Positions 29,041 through 43,100 are shown, numbered from the stretch's first letter. The stretch: 64,000 nucleotides of DNA from Cloeon dipterum (GCF_949628265.1 NC_088786.1:27177681-27241680), one strand, 5' to 3'. Program-made: numbers and translations. Notes: a model not told the origin generated them from the letters alone.

Positions 29041-29370
29041 CTTTTTCTGAAACGATTTAACGATTTAAACTGCGTTTTTTGAGAAGCCTATATTTAGCAA
29101 TATCTCATTGAATGAATTGCAATCGACGAGAGGGAAAATTTTATTTATAGGAGTAAAAATGAGCTAAAATGACGATTTTTTTATAAAAAGGAAGTTTCAA
29201 CTGAAGGTAATTGTAACTAATGGATCAACCAGTGCACCAACTGACTCTTTCATTCGTATTTCTGATTTCAAATTTCAAATTTCTGACCGTAGAAGCAAGT
29301 AGAAAATTTTCTGTTCCATCTTGGGTTTTTTTTAAAATTGAAAAATTTTAATTTTTTTTAAAAAAATCGC

Positions 29371-29541
29371 TACTTGCTGGTTTGCACCTTTCCAGCATGC
29401 GTGATTTGGCTTCACGGGATGAATGTCTAGCGTTTCAATGCAGTCCTCGGTGCGGATGCAAGTGGCCCCTGAGTGGGCTGGGTCCCTGTGCGGCCTGGTG
29501 CGCCCATGTTATCCGTTCGCGGTGTTATTGGGACCCGGGTT
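29371..29541 (+). repeat. three-copy element, copy A
   Basis: This GC-rich block in AT-rich flanks aligns with 38902-39066 and 50931-51057. Shared landmarks in order are ACTTGCTGGTTTGCACC, TTTCCAGC, CGGGATGAATGT, GCGTTTCAAT, CCTCGGTGCGG, GCGGCC, CCCATGTTAT and GCGGTGTTATTGGGAC. The first landmark pair forms a GCTGG...CCAGC stem. The block has no long conserved reading frame. It could be a dispersed repeat, a duplicated enhancer or a non-coding RNA copy. Confidence 0.75.
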
Positions 29542-29599
29542 TCAGCATTCGTGCTAGTGCAGTGCACGCCCTTCCCGGTCCGAGAGGACAGGGATAAAA

Positions 29600-30260
29600 A
29601 TAGCCAAGAAAGGTAGAGTGTGAAAGATGAATTAATTTTGAACTTTATTTAAAAATAGAAATTTAATGGTGCAAAGCAAACTATAGTGGAATTTGATGAG
29701 TATTTGTTTATATTTATTCCATAATTGTTTAAAAACCAAGTTCTTATAGATGAAAGCTAATATAAAATTAAATAAAAAAATCTACTTTGCACTCGCCATA
29801 GAATAAATTATAATTATACGAATGATTTAGAAATTTACTGGTCACATATGAAATAAAACTTTTCCCTGGAATGAATAAAGTAACAGTTAAATTGAAATTT
29901 CATGAGAAGCTTGTTTAATAATGAAAGTGGAAAGTCGCTTTGCAGCAGTATTTTAAAACAACAAACCAACAAAAGCAGACAGTGAAAATGAAAATAAAAT
30001 GATGAAATAGTGTAATTATTCTAATTTAAAAAATTTAATCTAAAACGAGTAAACGAAAAAAAGATGCAGTAAGTGCTTTCTGTACTGCCAAAAAAGGGCT
30101 TTGTAAATTGGAAACCAACGTAATATTTTAATTTTTAGTCATTCATTTTTGGCACATTTGATTATATTTGGTTTCACAGCCATCAAAACTTTATGATGAT
30201 GAACGACAAAGTAAAACTAAAAAAAGGACTTGCAGTATTAAACAGTTAAAACAGTTGTAA
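29600..30260. other. AT-rich spacer
   Basis: No gene, repeat family member or structured element recognised. Confidence 0.4.
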
Positions 30261-30830
30261 CAACGCGCTGAAGCAAGTTGCAAATTATTTGTGGGGCGTT
30301 ATCTCCAAAGTGCGATTCGAGATAGAAAAGCTCCCCTCCTTGCAGAACAAGCAATCTAGAGATGGCCGCAAACAAGACGGAGTATTCGAGAACTGTCCGA
30401 TCCGAATTATACAAAACTAACTGCAAACACAGAGACGAAGATAGGCGCGCGTAGATGAAGACGCCGGCAGCTTTGTGCGCGGCCGGGGGATTAAAACGGC
30501 ACATGTGCAAGCATAGCAGCCACGGGCGGGTGGTGGGTGGGCATGTTAGGTGGTCGCCGGTCGGTTGTGATTCGGCAAGTTGCCGGACAATGCCTTAATT
30601 ATAAATCCCCAATATTACCGTGTGGCACCTCCTTGGAATAATTAAATTAGACGACAGCCGGGTTGAGCGAAGGCGAGCGAGCGGTTGGGGGCCGGAGGGG
30701 CGGCGGGGGTGTGCATGAGGGGGAGGAGGGTGGACTCGAATAAGACGGCCATATGCATATTATGTCTCTGTACACAAGACGGAAGAAAAAGAAGCAGCAG
30801 ATAGAAGGGTTGGAGCGGGCAGAGAGAGAG

Positions 30831-30867
<37 letters not shown>

Positions 30868-31800
30868 TTGGGTCCGATGGTCGGGTTGAGGAGGCATAAT
30901 CATCATCAGTGGGTGTGTTATGTATGTAAAGTTGCGGCTGGCAGGAGAAATGCTGCTGCCTGACCAAGTTTTACAAGAAGGGGGAAAGGTTTTCCCGGGC
31001 TGTAAGGTCCATCTCTTGAGCTCTTCCTTACATTATTCCCAACAGAATGTGTTGGAGAGAGAGAAGCGAGAAACCCCAGGCAACTGAGGCAATATCTAAC
31101 TGCTTTGTATATTGAATACGTATATTTTATTATATGTACAGTGTGCGCGCGGCGGGCGGTGGAGCGGGCGAGCGGGCGGCGGACGAACGAACGGGCTCGC
31201 TCCTCCATCCAGCATCCCCGGCTATTCTTGAAACTGCTTTCTCTTAACCCCAACCTTATGCATACACCCATTAGTATTATATTCTGTCGGATTCAAGCAG
31301 CATATTCATCAAGCAAGCAAGCCAGTTGCCGGCTCTTCAGTTATCTGCTGCCTAGCTGCTCTCCAGCCGACCGACCCACCGACCGACCAAGCAACCAACT
31401 TTTCTCCTTGGCTCTCCAAGTTATTGTCGCGCGCGCATAACAACATTTCAGTATGCATGCCTCGCCCGCCTCGCAGCCACCCAGCGCTAATAAAATTGAC
31501 ATCAGCCGTCCGACTGCGGAGTTGGTCTGCCGCCCGCCCGCCCACCCGCCGCTGTCCACCGACCGACACATCAAGACGTTGGCAACTCCATTCCCGCTCC
31601 ATCTCGGATTTAGTACTTTTAATTGACTGAAACTTTGCTGCCCTACCTGAGTCGCCTCGCAACTTCGCTAATGAGCACGAGAGATGGCGAAAACGATGCG
31701 CCGAGATAGCAAAGTTGTCATATCTGATCTCCCAGCGCTGCGCCGCTGCCACCGCCGCTTGCGAAATTATTACGAGCACGCTGGACGGACAGTGGGATGT
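30261..31800. other. GC-rich island with GA tract, possible Polycomb/GAGA-type regulatory DNA
   Basis: The island contains (GA)n at 30820-30864, GAGCGAGCG near 30675, GGCCATATGCAT near 30748, (GACC)-type repeats at 31377-31389 and near 31557, and short homeodomain-type cores. GAGA-factor sites together with GCCAT cores are the usual ingredients of Polycomb response elements in flies; that this island is one is inference. Overlapping Arg/Ser-rich frames on both strands (for example 31309-31779 minus) look spurious. Confidence 0.35.
30820..30864 (+). repeat. (GA)n tract
   Basis: About 45 bases of GA dinucleotide with one interruption; candidate GAGA-factor binding site. Confidence 0.85.
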
Positions 31801-34800
31801 AATTTTCAGAAGCTTTTTGTAATTATCACCTTTGTCTCATTTGATAAGGAATGACCTAATTAGAAATATTGAAGAGTAGAATTCCTCTTACAATTAGTCG
31901 ATATGTAACGAAGCTTCAATAACAGATTTGATTTCAATTTATGTTGCAAGAAAACGAGCAGTTGCATAATTGTAATTTTGCCATTTGCTACAATATAAAA
32001 GCTTAAAACGGTTCGAAAAATTTTCTTTTTTTCCGTAATTTCATGTTCCAACCGTCCTAAAAATATTTGACAAATTACATTTTTTCAAATGGGTGCAAAT
32101 TTTACCAGTGACCACTATGGATAACTGTAGAACTTAATTGCTAAGTTCAATCAAAACACGAATTTTGGTAAATCACCTCCAAGCGAAAAAGTATCAAAGG
32201 CACAAAAATCCTTCTTCAGAATTCTGCTTTCATTTATTAAAAGATAGTAAGTTATAAAAATGCCATAAAAAAGTAGTTAATTAACCTTCACTGCTTTACG
32301 CACCTCAATTTTTACGATTGCCAATTGCATAATATGGAAATAATAAATTATGCTACCTTGTTGCAGCCGAGACGTAATATTAATTCTTCTGAATCGGCTC
32401 GGTTTTTATCGCTTTTTTGTCAGAAAATGTTTTCTTAAATGGAAAACGTTTTGATGTTAGAAAATCTTATATTAAAAAAATTTAAAGTAGAAATTTAAAA
32501 CTAAAGTGGACTTAAAAGCAAATTCAATTGATTGTAAATCTGCCTATCCTAGATAATTCAATTTTTTTAATTAAATAATTTTATGTCTCGAATATAAAAG
32601 TAAAGCATTTTCCGTGTTTAAAAAGTGATTTACACGGTTTCTTAGCTGCAGTGCCTCGTAGATGAAACGTATATTGGCTGTGCGCCTTTGGCATCTCCAC
32701 TTTTCTACGAAGAGCAATAACTGCTCTTTGGCGGGATAGGCAATTTCTCGGCATAGCTGTCGCGCGTGCTGCCTATATGCCGACGGTCTCAATTAACTCG
32801 CGCTCTTCATAGGTGTTTCCGCGAACACTCGGCCCGATTTGAGTTTTTGATGAGACTGAAAGTGAATTTTGTTCAAGATAGTGAAGGCTCTTATTTACTA
32901 CTTGTTAGAATGACGAAAATGTTGAAGAAACCCTTTGACCGAGGCTCTTCTTCTGTGTATGTATGGAACCAAGTACGCGAACGTTCGTTTATTCTCATGA
33001 GCCTCTTTTATTTCTGATGAAGTGCACTTCTTGCTGCTCGTCTTCTTGTGCTTTGACTCGTCAAAGTTTGTAATTCACTGCTCGATAATTGGAGGCAAGC
33101 GAGCAAAATGTGTGCTTTTGTTAGCTTCACAGTAAAAATCTGTTCCATCGACACATTTAAAAAAAACTAATCACAGTTTCATATTTTTATTGACTTTGCA
33201 TACTAAACCTATACCGTAGCGTTTTGAACTGTTCGGATTAAAACACATACATAGAGTATAATGCCTGTCATATTTACAGATCTCTGAGATAATATTCTGA
33301 ATTTATGGAAACTGCTTACAATTCAGTCATGCACTGCATGCATTGCAATTACGGTTTAAGGACTTTAGGAAAATGCACGCGAACGGCCGCACATGTTTGT
33401 GCGATGGATTAAGAATGATGCTTATGCTTGCTACGGGGACTGTTTTTCTACTTTAACTTTAAATTGGAGTTGTGCCAACTCTGATGAAAGCAGATTATCA
33501 TTTAATTCCGATTTTAGAAATCCAACTAATGGTGTTGAGATTAATTTGGAAATTGCTAATTTCTAAACATCAATCTTACTTAACTCGTTACACGGTAATT
33601 AAGTTAATTATTAACAGTAGTAAGGGTTATAACAGCTCCAAGTGAAGCACTGACTGCCGTTTTTATTGAAAATTCTTAAACCTAAACATAAAAAGAAAAG
33701 TTTTTCACGGCCGGTGAAGCAACACCCCTTGCAGGAAACTGTAGTGGGGATTTTCCCTCGCTTGTAAAGTACTGCTGAGATGAGGTTTTAAAGGCCGAAA
33801 CAAATGCTGCCCACCAAAGGATTCCTTTTTAGAAAGTAAGTAGAAATTTCAATTTTTAACCTCCCAGCGTGGAGATTTAATAAAATAAACTTTAGCAAAC
33901 GTTTTGCAAGAAAAAACTAACTTAAACTGGGCTTATAATAGAATTTACAATTGAGAACAATAAGCGAACAAACAAGGAATGGATGCTGGCTGATAAAATA
34001 AAACTAATTGCTAAAGAAAAGATAATGCCATTCACACTCTTATACTGTACAGTGTGGCTCTTTCGGCAGTGTCCAAAACAAAAATTCATACCAGAATATA
34101 ATCAGCTGTGATCATTGAAAACGTCAGATAGCTCTCATCTCGGAGCGCAAACGACTAAAGAAATGAGTAACAAAATCTTGACAACCTCACAAATGGCTTG
34201 CCTGGCTTGACCCAAAATCGGAATGTTCAAGACTGGTAATTTAAGATACCCGATAAATGATATGCCAAAAATATTTGCACGAAATGAGGATCAACAAAAA
34301 GATTTCTAGAGGTATTAAAACGCTCGAATTTTCGTGCCTGGAAATGAAGAAAGCAAAATTATTTTTTTAGGCCAAACCAGTGTCTTCTTAAGACGGCTAG
34401 GTTTGCAAAAATGATTGTTCGTTTTTGATGGAAGATTGGCCATAGTTAACTAACATAGCATTTTTTGTGATATTCTGAGCTCAAAATTGATGCTATATCT
34501 CTGTTTATTACCCATGTATTGACCAATGTATATTCACATATTGAGGGTTTTTTTTTATTAAAATATGCAAGCTTACAATTCAATTAAATTTTATTTTAGA
34601 AAATGTGTAAAGTGGAGGAAAATCCGCAAAAAAATCATTTTTTCCAATGATTTCAATGTTTATTCCAGAAAAAAATTCGGAAACGCTTCTTGACTCACGC
34701 TAAAATATTCATTTATGCTTGCTTGTTGAAAATAAGGAAATAATAAATCAAACTTTTTGTAAATGCACCAAAAGCATAAGACTAAATCGGATGCACTTCG

Positions 34801-34940
34801 TACATTGTCCAGTTCTACAACTTCAAAATGAACCGGTGAGCATTGTAAGAAGTTTGAACAACAGTGCTGTCCTCATTTGTTCCAAAAGAAAGTGTAGAGT
34901 AGAGGTGGTCCCCATTGAAAATCCCATAATGAGAGCACCG
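31801..34940. other. AT-rich desert
   Basis: No coding exon is supported. A moderately GC-rich patch at 32630-33120 has short frames on both strands, and another at 33690-33830, without recognisable product. Confidence 0.4.
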
Positions 34941-37200
34941 CAGGGATAAATGTGCGCCAGGAGAGCGGCGGGCGACTCGCGGTGACATCGCGAGAAGGCA
35001 TTTGAGCGTCCAAGCAGTGCCATGCATGGATCGCCTGCTTTTAAATATGTATAATTTGCTGGTTGTGTTCACTTTTTGCAAATAATTTGTCATGCCGACG
35101 CGCGGCGCGCGCTCCGAAGCGACCGGTAATGACGATCGCCCGTAATCACCGAGCGCTGAATTCCGACTTGCATTAAAAGGCATCGTCGTGTTTATTATTT
35201 TATGGGGGTCGCACACACAACACACACACGTACACCTTACTTATTATGCTAATGCGCTGGGAAACTATCCACGAAGTTGCCAGTGCGCGGCTGCTTCTGG
35301 AATTGTTGAACGTCTTTTGTTTTGTTTATGGCCCGGTTTGCATGCAAATTTTCGGAGCGAGTCTCTGCTCTCTTTCACTCGCTACTCCACGCGTGCTCTC
35401 GGTACACACCGACTGTGCTTTTGTTTATCGCCGCTTTTTGACGAGTCATTCTCTCTCGCTCAGTGAGCATTACACTTTTCTGATTTTGTGAAGAGAATTA
35501 ATTAGTTGACGTTCGCAGTCACAACGTTCGCGGTGCTGCTCCAATAAATTCGTACTTTTTGGTCGTAACCATGTTGGTACGACGGCAGTCACGTGGAGAG
35601 CGAACAAACGTAAATGCTTCTTTGCCGAGTTGTAAGCGTGCAAGTTTCTTTTTAATTCCGATTAAAAGTTTCCTCGTGCCCGCGATCGATTTTCATAGAT
35701 TTACACTCGCGCAGAGAGGCGTTTATTTTAACTTATTAACAGTACATATTTAGCCTGATTAAAACCTTTTATGATTTATAAAATTTGTCGGAATTTATTA
35801 TTTTTCTGCAGAACAAAAACACGTCTCTCGCTGCTCTTTTATTCAATCTTTTTAACACTATCCGTCACTGTTTTTGTCATTCGAAGCAAAAGACCGTTAA
35901 TCGCGCAGGATATTCCGACAATAGTGGCGCTTTCGACAATCGAGCACACACGTTCCACTAGCGTGTGAATGCTACACACGGCACAAAATGAATGAAAGCC
36001 GTGACTAAAGGAAACAGGTGTATAGGCATTTCGCTACATATCACACGTCGTTACATTTCATTCGTCACTGCAGCAGGTGCGGAGTAAAAATCTCGTCATT
36101 CCATTCTATTCTGCTGTTGACGCGGCGGACACATCAATTAAAATGCCTGCGAAGGAGGTGGCTTGCAAAAAAATAACATGAATTATTATACAGCAATTGC
36201 AATTGGCACCATGTCCAACCATCTGAATAGATCACGAGTCACGAGCATTTTATTTTAATTGCAATAATACCGTGAAGTTTAAGCACTCAGTCGAAGAAGA
36301 TGCAGTGAATTTCAATGATCATTAAAAGAATGCCGTACTGATAAAGCGGAGAGAGACTAGGTATGCTAAAAAAGTGCTTCTAAAACAGAAGAGCCATAAT
36401 GTGAAAATCCTCATATTAAGGATTTAATTTTTATCAGCTAATTTTCTTTTATTTTTTTTTAGTAAATTATGAGAAAATAACTCGTTGAGGAAGAATTAAC
36501 ACTAATAATTGTATAATTAATAAAAGATTTTCCCTTGCAATAAGTTTCATCGCAAAGTAAATGAAATAATTTTATGCTTAATGTTGTGACACTCTTTGGC
36601 CTGTTACTGGCGCCTGGTCATGGCGCCTCTAAGGTCAGTAGCAGGCCAGAGAGTTTGTGTTACAACACTAAATGAGTTCAGTAAAAAAAAATCGATTTCA
36701 CTACTTTTTCTGCATAGGTTGACCCGAAACAGTTTTCTAAACTAAAAACTTAAGACTGGCTTTATTCTATCTGTCATTGAACAAGATAGGTGGTTAGAAT
36801 TAAACAATTTGAAAGAGATGAATTATCTCACACGTTCTCACATTCTTAACAGCTTCAGCTTTACTATAAAACAAAGTCCATATACAGAATCACCGGCCGT
36901 TTAGATGCACTCTTTACTGAGCACAGTTAAAAAACGAGCAAGTTTGGCAATTTTGCTATTTTTTTTTTTTTTTTTTAATTTTGAATGATTATTCATATTT
37001 TTCATCGAAACGACTACACTAAAAAATCTTGGAAATTAAAATTATAGGCTATTGTTTCAAATCCGTGGTACGCACTCGTAATTAAATAGAGCAACGCATC
37101 AACGCAAGGCGAGGGGATCTCGAAACATTTGGAATTGGCCTCTGTATCGAGGTGAGAATAAAAGTGCGTGACCCAGCACCTTTGACATTCAGCTTATTAT
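34941..37200. other. GC-rich island followed by AT-rich spacer
   Basis: The island (about 34940-36160) has short GC-rich, CpG-rich stretches, an ACACACAACACACACACG run near 35214, a TTTATGGGGG cluster and a CATGCAAAT octamer near 35340, but no recognisable exon. The following 1 kb is AT-rich apart from the palindrome at 36578-36672 and a poly(T) run near 36959-36976. Confidence 0.4.
36578..36672. repeat. hairpin or MITE-like imperfect palindrome
   Basis: The left arm (TTAATGTTGTGACAC, then TTGGCCTGTTACTG, then GGCGCC) is mirrored by the right arm (GGCGCC, then CAGTAGCAGGCC, then GTGTTACAACACTAAA) around the 7-base loop TGGTCAT. A bulge of about nine bases lies on the right arm. It stands out from AT-rich flanks. 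A folded RNA gene or a very short inverted-repeat transposon remnant are both possible. Confidence 0.75.
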
Positions 37201-38190
37201 GATATGCAAGAAGGGTCATTTATCTGACCCCAGACGTAAATCTCGGACGCACCCCGGGAAAAGAAGGCACCCTCAACCCCCGGCAGCCGGCGGCGGGCGA
37301 GCGAGCGAGCGAGCGCAAGATATAATTACGGCAACTGCGCGTCTCTCGCGCAAATAAATTCGTTGCAATTAAAAGACGTGCCTCCCTGCCATTTTTTCGC
37401 TCGCTCTCTCCGCGCGCGTCTCGAAGGAGGCAGAAGAAAGAAAAGAGCGGGCGCCGCGGCGAAAAAATCATTACGCGGAGGCGCGCAATTTTATTCGTCG
37501 CCCGGCGTTGGTCCGCGCGCCTCATGTGCGTTTGCTCCTCGCCGAGAATAAATTAACGGGATTGATTAGTTTTCACGCGTCAGCGTCACATCTTCGCGGT
37601 GCGGGGCGCAGGGCTGCACAACTCCTTCTTTCTTTCCCAGCTCGTCATTTTTTATGCCCGCGAGTGTACAGCGTGCGAGCGAGAGAAAAAGCAAGGGACC
37701 CTGCCTGCGCTTGATGAAAATATAAACTCTTTTGCATATGTCTTAGTTGCTGGTCTCCGCGCGCGCTCTCCTCTGCTCTCTCTCGCTCTATTCTTATATT
37801 TCTCTCTCTCTCTCTCATTTTCTCTTCATCTCCTCCTCTCTTAGCTTTATTGATTTTTCGTTGGTACTCATCAAGAACCCTTTCCTTAGTAACTACATCT
37901 ATAAGATCTTCTCTTAACTCACCCACTCTCCGCCACCCTTCCCACTGCCCAGGAAGAAATTTTACAACACAACAGCGCCACACGTCTTCCCCTCTCTGCC
38001 GATGCAAATCTCGCGACGGCACAAATCTCGCCTTTTTCCCTTTTTTCTTTCTCTCTCTCTCTCTCTCTTGCTTGCTTGCAATCAGCACCGTTTTTAAAAC
38101 GCCACCCCCGCAACCGACGCCGCGCCGAGTGGACATTTTGTCTTCAAATTCGCACGCCATTAAAAGGAACCAGACTCTGCAGATTGGAAA
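37201..38190. other. GC-rich island flanked by CT tracts
   Basis: The island has a (GAGC)n tract at 37296-37314 and (CT)n tracts at about 37798-37816 and 38049-38069. A 171-codon minus-strand frame (37645-38160) runs through both CT tracts, which supply much of its Arg/Glu content; only the middle (minus strand of 37850-37990) looks protein-like. I do not call it a gene. Confidence 0.45.
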
Positions 38191-38901
38191 TCTTTTTAAT
38201 TAACAATTTCATGAGAGAGGAACGTATCTTACAAAAAGTCATTTCTCCACTAAAGTTTCTAATACAAACAAAATTTTGTTGCTCTACAGAACATAACGTA
38301 AATTTAAAAATTTATTTAAATTAAATGATTGCATTTTGGATTACAGTATCAAACTGAATCACGGCACTGTAAAAAATTAAAATTAATGAGCAAGACCGTG
38401 CCAACATCTCTCAGTTTTGATCTCCTCCATAGAAATTTTCATAGGCTATTTTTTATTTTTAATTGATTGCTCTCGATTTTCTTATCAAGGTTATCAAGGA
38501 GTAAACGTTAAGCAGTTATCAATGAGTCAACGCTGTATTTTATCAAATTTTTTTTACTTTAGAAAATTTTATAGAAACTATATATAAGCAAAAAAATGTC
38601 TCTATATATATTTTCTGCACTGACTCAGTCTTGGTCTGACCTAATAATAGTACCTGCAAATTGTCATTTTTTCATCTTGAATTGAATTACTGTCATAGTT
38701 TAAGATAAAAGTTGAAATTAACTTTGATTTAAAAAATACACATTTTCTGCTATGAAGCGCGGCCTGTTGGCTCACTTTGTTAGGGCAATATGGGAGATAT
38801 TTGAGTATTCGGAGATATTTTCTGGCTGCCCAATGCCAGAGATAAGGTGGTTAATTTAGTGACTCGATGTGCTCAAATAACTCAGCGGGCTGGGTGACAC
38901 C
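38191..38901. other. AT-rich spacer
   Basis: No gene or structured element recognised. Confidence 0.4.
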
Positions 38902-39066
38902 ACTTGCTGGTTTACGCACCTTTCCAGCGGCTTTACGGACAAATGTTTGGCATTTCAATTAAAGACCTCGGTGCGGGGAGGCGAAAAGAATGCCACATTG
39001 GGCCCAAGCTCCTCTGCGGCCACGCGGGTCCCATCTTATTCGCTCGGCGGTGTTAATGGGACACGG
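38902..39066 (+). repeat. three-copy element, copy B
   Basis: Same order of landmarks as copies A and C: ACTTGCTGGTTTACGCACC, TTTCCAGC, CGGACAAATGT, GCATTTCAAT, GACCTCGGTGCGG, TGCGGCCACGCG, CCCATCTTATTCGC and GCGGTGTTAATGGGACAC. The best preserved shared blocks are the 5' stem (GCTGG...CCAGC), the middle TTTCAAT and the 3' GTTAATGGGACAC. It lies on the plus strand, about 9.5 kb from copy A. Confidence 0.75.
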
Positions 39067-40130
39067 TGAGCTCATATCCCACAGGATGACTATGTTCAGC
39101 AAAGGTTAAAAAAATCGATACATTAAAATTAATACTCTGGTTCACTGACAGAGTAGCAATTTTTAATGATATGCACTGTTCGCTTCAAAAAGAGGTCGTT
39201 TGAGTTGATTGTTTGAAAAGTTAAAAATGAGGTGCAGGCTACAATTAAATTTCATTTTCAACCAATTTTAACACAAACACCTTTAACCATAATATATAAA
39301 TTTCCAGTTTTCATTCCTCTCGACGAGATTTATCCTTCGTATTTATGACTTATGACGGGAATCCCGAGAAATAGGACGAAATTAAATTTACCCTAGAAGG
39401 GAGACAGTAATAAAACACAAACTTTGCAGTCAATGTTTTTAAAAAGTTACTGAGTAAATTTTGTCTACAACATAAGTTTTAAGGATTGGTTTATGCAAGC
39501 ACAGTATCATTTTAACTCTATTTGACACTAGTTATTGAAAAAAAAAACACACACACAATGACAATTTCATGTTGGACCTTTTTCTAGACCTGCATCATTT
39601 GCTATAAGGCGTTTAAAACTTTTCTATTTAATGAAATTTGATTCATTCCACAAGGTAGTCCTTTTTTCACTTGAAATTAAATGCAGCTTTCTTGGTGTAT
39701 ATTGCGAACTTTCCTACCACACAGAGCAGGAAAATTAAGAAAAAAATACGGAAAAATAAATAGATTGGTATATACCGAGGACGCTGCATTTAATGTCTAC
39801 TCTCTGAAATAGAAATAAGTCATCAATAGTTTTTCTTTAAAATATTCCAAAGATAAAAATGCCCGCATATCAATTTTGAACAAATTCTTTTTGGAGACAT
39901 TGTGGTGTAGGCTTAACCTGAACTTTGAAAAGTTGCCTTCAAAGTTTGTTCGATAGTAGTGCGTTATTCAACAAGATTTCATCATTCCATCATTTGCGAT
40001 GAAGTGAGGCATTCCTAATATAAATGTGATCTACAGGTTTTATTTTTATTTTTCTGCTCTATATGAAAACCTTTAAAACTATCTTCCCCTAAAATCCTGC
40101 ATAAACCTGCATAAAAACACTCACTTATTC
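39067..40130. other. AT-rich spacer
   Basis: No gene or structured element recognised. Confidence 0.4.
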
Positions 40131-43100
40131 GCGTTAAAAACATGCTTCAACCGCAAAAGGGAGCTTCCCTTGCTATTTTACACGCTGAAATAAAAACAAA
40201 TGGCATTTGGCTGACGAAGACCACTTTTCACTCGGCATATATTTGTTTAGTGGGTATTCGCACGAGCGTGGAGAGTGGCATGCGGCAAATCGAAGTCAAA
40301 TTTCGCCGGCGAAATGCTGAGCCGCGAAGAGTAAGTAAGTAGACGTAAGTCCGCACATTGATAATAATGCCCGCAGAGCCCCTGAGCTGCTCGTTTCGCA
40401 GGCATTGCTTGAGAGTGCATTAAAATTGCGAGGGAGGCGGGCGGGAGTCGTCACAAACACACACACACACACACGCGCGCGCACGAGCGGCACATAAATA
40501 CATTAGTCTGCATTATTCGGAGCCGATACTCATTCATTTTAATCCCGCTCGGCGCCAAGAAAGGGAAAATAAGCGCCTCTTGGGCCCGCCGCGCGCGCGA
40601 GAAAAGAGATGCTGCTGATGATGATCAGAGCCGGGCGCCATTGTTTCTTGCCGGGGCTGAAAAAGAGAGCGAGAGAGTGTTGCCGGCGTTTTCCACGTCA
40701 TTTTTTCCTCATTGCGAAGTGCAGAAGCCAAATGAGTGTTTATGCCGGTGCTGCCGCTTTTTGTCGCGGACGCCGAGACAAAACGGCCCCGATGCAAATG
40801 ATGATACAGGGTGGAGGAAAGAGCTCCGGCAGCGCTCTGTCTTAATTCAATAAAAGAATCGCTGGGGATACTCGTGCTCTCTCTCTTTCTCGCTTCTTTC
40901 GCTCGCGGCGAAACGAAAGCTCAAATTTTCTGCTCCGAGTCGAGATCAAAACTCGATAATGCGTATCTGCTGGATGGTCGGTCGGGTGACACGATCATTC
41001 CCTCCTCTGGCTGCCGTGCGCGGTGAAAAAAGCGCCCCTACGCGCGCATTAGAATGCATTCTAATCATTAGCCTTTCCGTATTCGGCTGCGGTCGAGAGA
41101 GGGGTTTTATTTTACGACTTGATGTCATTATTAATCGATTTTCTATGAATCTGTTCACGCGGAACGGCTCGACGCACGTCAAATTTGCACTTTTTGTTCC
41201 CTGTCAGCGATGTGTCCGACCGCGAAGAAGCACCAGGGCGTCACTGGGAGCGACGTTTTTTGCACAACTTACAATTAATTAGTCGATTCCGCGAGAGATT
41301 TCTTCGTTAAGTTGAAAGATTGAGAAGTTTGGTCCATTGTATCGCATGAAGAAAGACCAGAATGAAGCGAAAATAAAAAATTGTTGAAAATGGCTCTTTT
41401 TGCGAATATCCAATGTGACATTTTTCATTGCAAAAGTGATCCGTTTTAGTTTTGTTGAAAACATTGCAAGATTAAGACAAGGTTGCTTCAAAATGAAATA
41501 AAATGGTTAGAAATTTAGAAAATAATCATCTTCATAGAGGGGATTCAAACCAAATTATATGGTTTTAGACTGTTGTAGTTCAATGATCTTATTTTTTTCG
41601 GTAAAAGACATTGTAAAATTGTTGGAGACAGTATTTAGTGTAGCACAAAGAGTTTAAAATTGCCCGATTGCCGTTTTCATTGCTTATGTTATTGTAGTTG
41701 CAAGAACTGTCAATCATCTGAATTGCACCGACAATTCCATCAATAATTAATGGTTCAAAGTTTAGCATAACCTTCCTAAAAACTTTTTTATTGACTAATT
41801 CATATGAATCAATGATAAAGTTATGTGCAAGGTTAGAGTTACAATCTCTACAACTCGAGTCAAAAGGAAAGTGTGTAACAGTGCTAATTCCCCGCTCACA
41901 AATCAGTGCCGCGCGCGGCACAAATTTCGCGGATAATGACTTCAGACAATGCAATTCACATGAGCAAAGAGATGTGCATGGGGCCTCGTGCACGAGCAGG
42001 AATCGTTTTGTGGAAGCAGTCAGTCAAATTCAGCGCATCACACACTCAGGTACGGAGGAGGAGGCGGTGGCGGAGCAGCAGGCAGAGATCATGACTTTTA
42101 CATCAGGACGTGGCGCATGAGAACCATTTTGACTTTTCATAAAAGCATTATTATCGAGCTGCATGTATCGCTTTGAAAAAAGCACACGATTTTCTATTAT
42201 TTATTGATTCATGATACATGATCAACCTTGATATTCACAATGCACTACACACTCACACACGCTCGCCTTCTCTCCCGGTTGCCGCGCGTGTGTGTTTCCC
42301 ATCCGCCACAGCGCCAAATGAAATATTAACTCGCAGTTTGAGCCAGTTGAGAGAGCACACTGGCAATAAACACAACAGCTGCTAGACCACCGGCCACGAG
42401 CGCAACGCTGTGAAAATAATAAGAGGCGATGCTATCCTTCTAGTGCAATTATTATCGACGGTTTGAATGATCGATATTTAGGCGCAACTTGCTCTGGGTA
42501 AAAAGTTGTGCGTTCACATTCAACTAAAAAGAAAAATTAATTTGCCAAAAAGCTTTAGCTTTATTTTCATTATCCTGGATCCCTTCCAGAAACTTCAGAA
42601 AATATTCAAGGGATTGAGTGAAAGTACTTTTTTATTCCTATTTTTAATAGAAAATGACCCGACAGTTGAATTTTGCAAGTCTGCGACAGCTCAAAAGAAT
42701 TATCGGTCGCCGTGCTTATTTGGCAATTTAACTTTTGAGTTGCACTTCTTGCTTTCAAACTAACACTCTTTTCGATTTGCACTGCAAGAGAGAGAGGCAA
42801 AGTTGCTCTGCTGGCTCATAACAATAAACATGTTTTAAACGTAAAACAACAATAGGGAGCGCATTTTCATGAAGGCTACCGGAACGGGTGTCCTAAAACC
42901 AGTTTCTTTTTAGAAATGATATTATGGTTTATTTACCTATGGGAGAAGCCATTGTAAAATCAATTTTAATAATTAAACTATGATACCCCATATGGATATT
43001 CTTCATGTTTTTTAAAAATATATTGTGGTTGTTTATTCTTACATAGTTCATACTTGTCATGTTATAAAATAATATTTGTCAGAATGAAAAAAGTGGGAAA

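Noticed and set aside
31309..31779. 156-codon minus-strand frame
   Set aside because: It lies in an island with GACC-type repeats, the plus strand is open at the same place, and no domain is visible.
37645..38160. 171-codon minus-strand frame with a partly protein-like centre
   Set aside because: Both ends are CT dinucleotide tracts translated as Arg/Glu runs, and the opposite strand is also open. The centre (about 37850-37990) could be an old transposon scrap, but nothing supports a gene.
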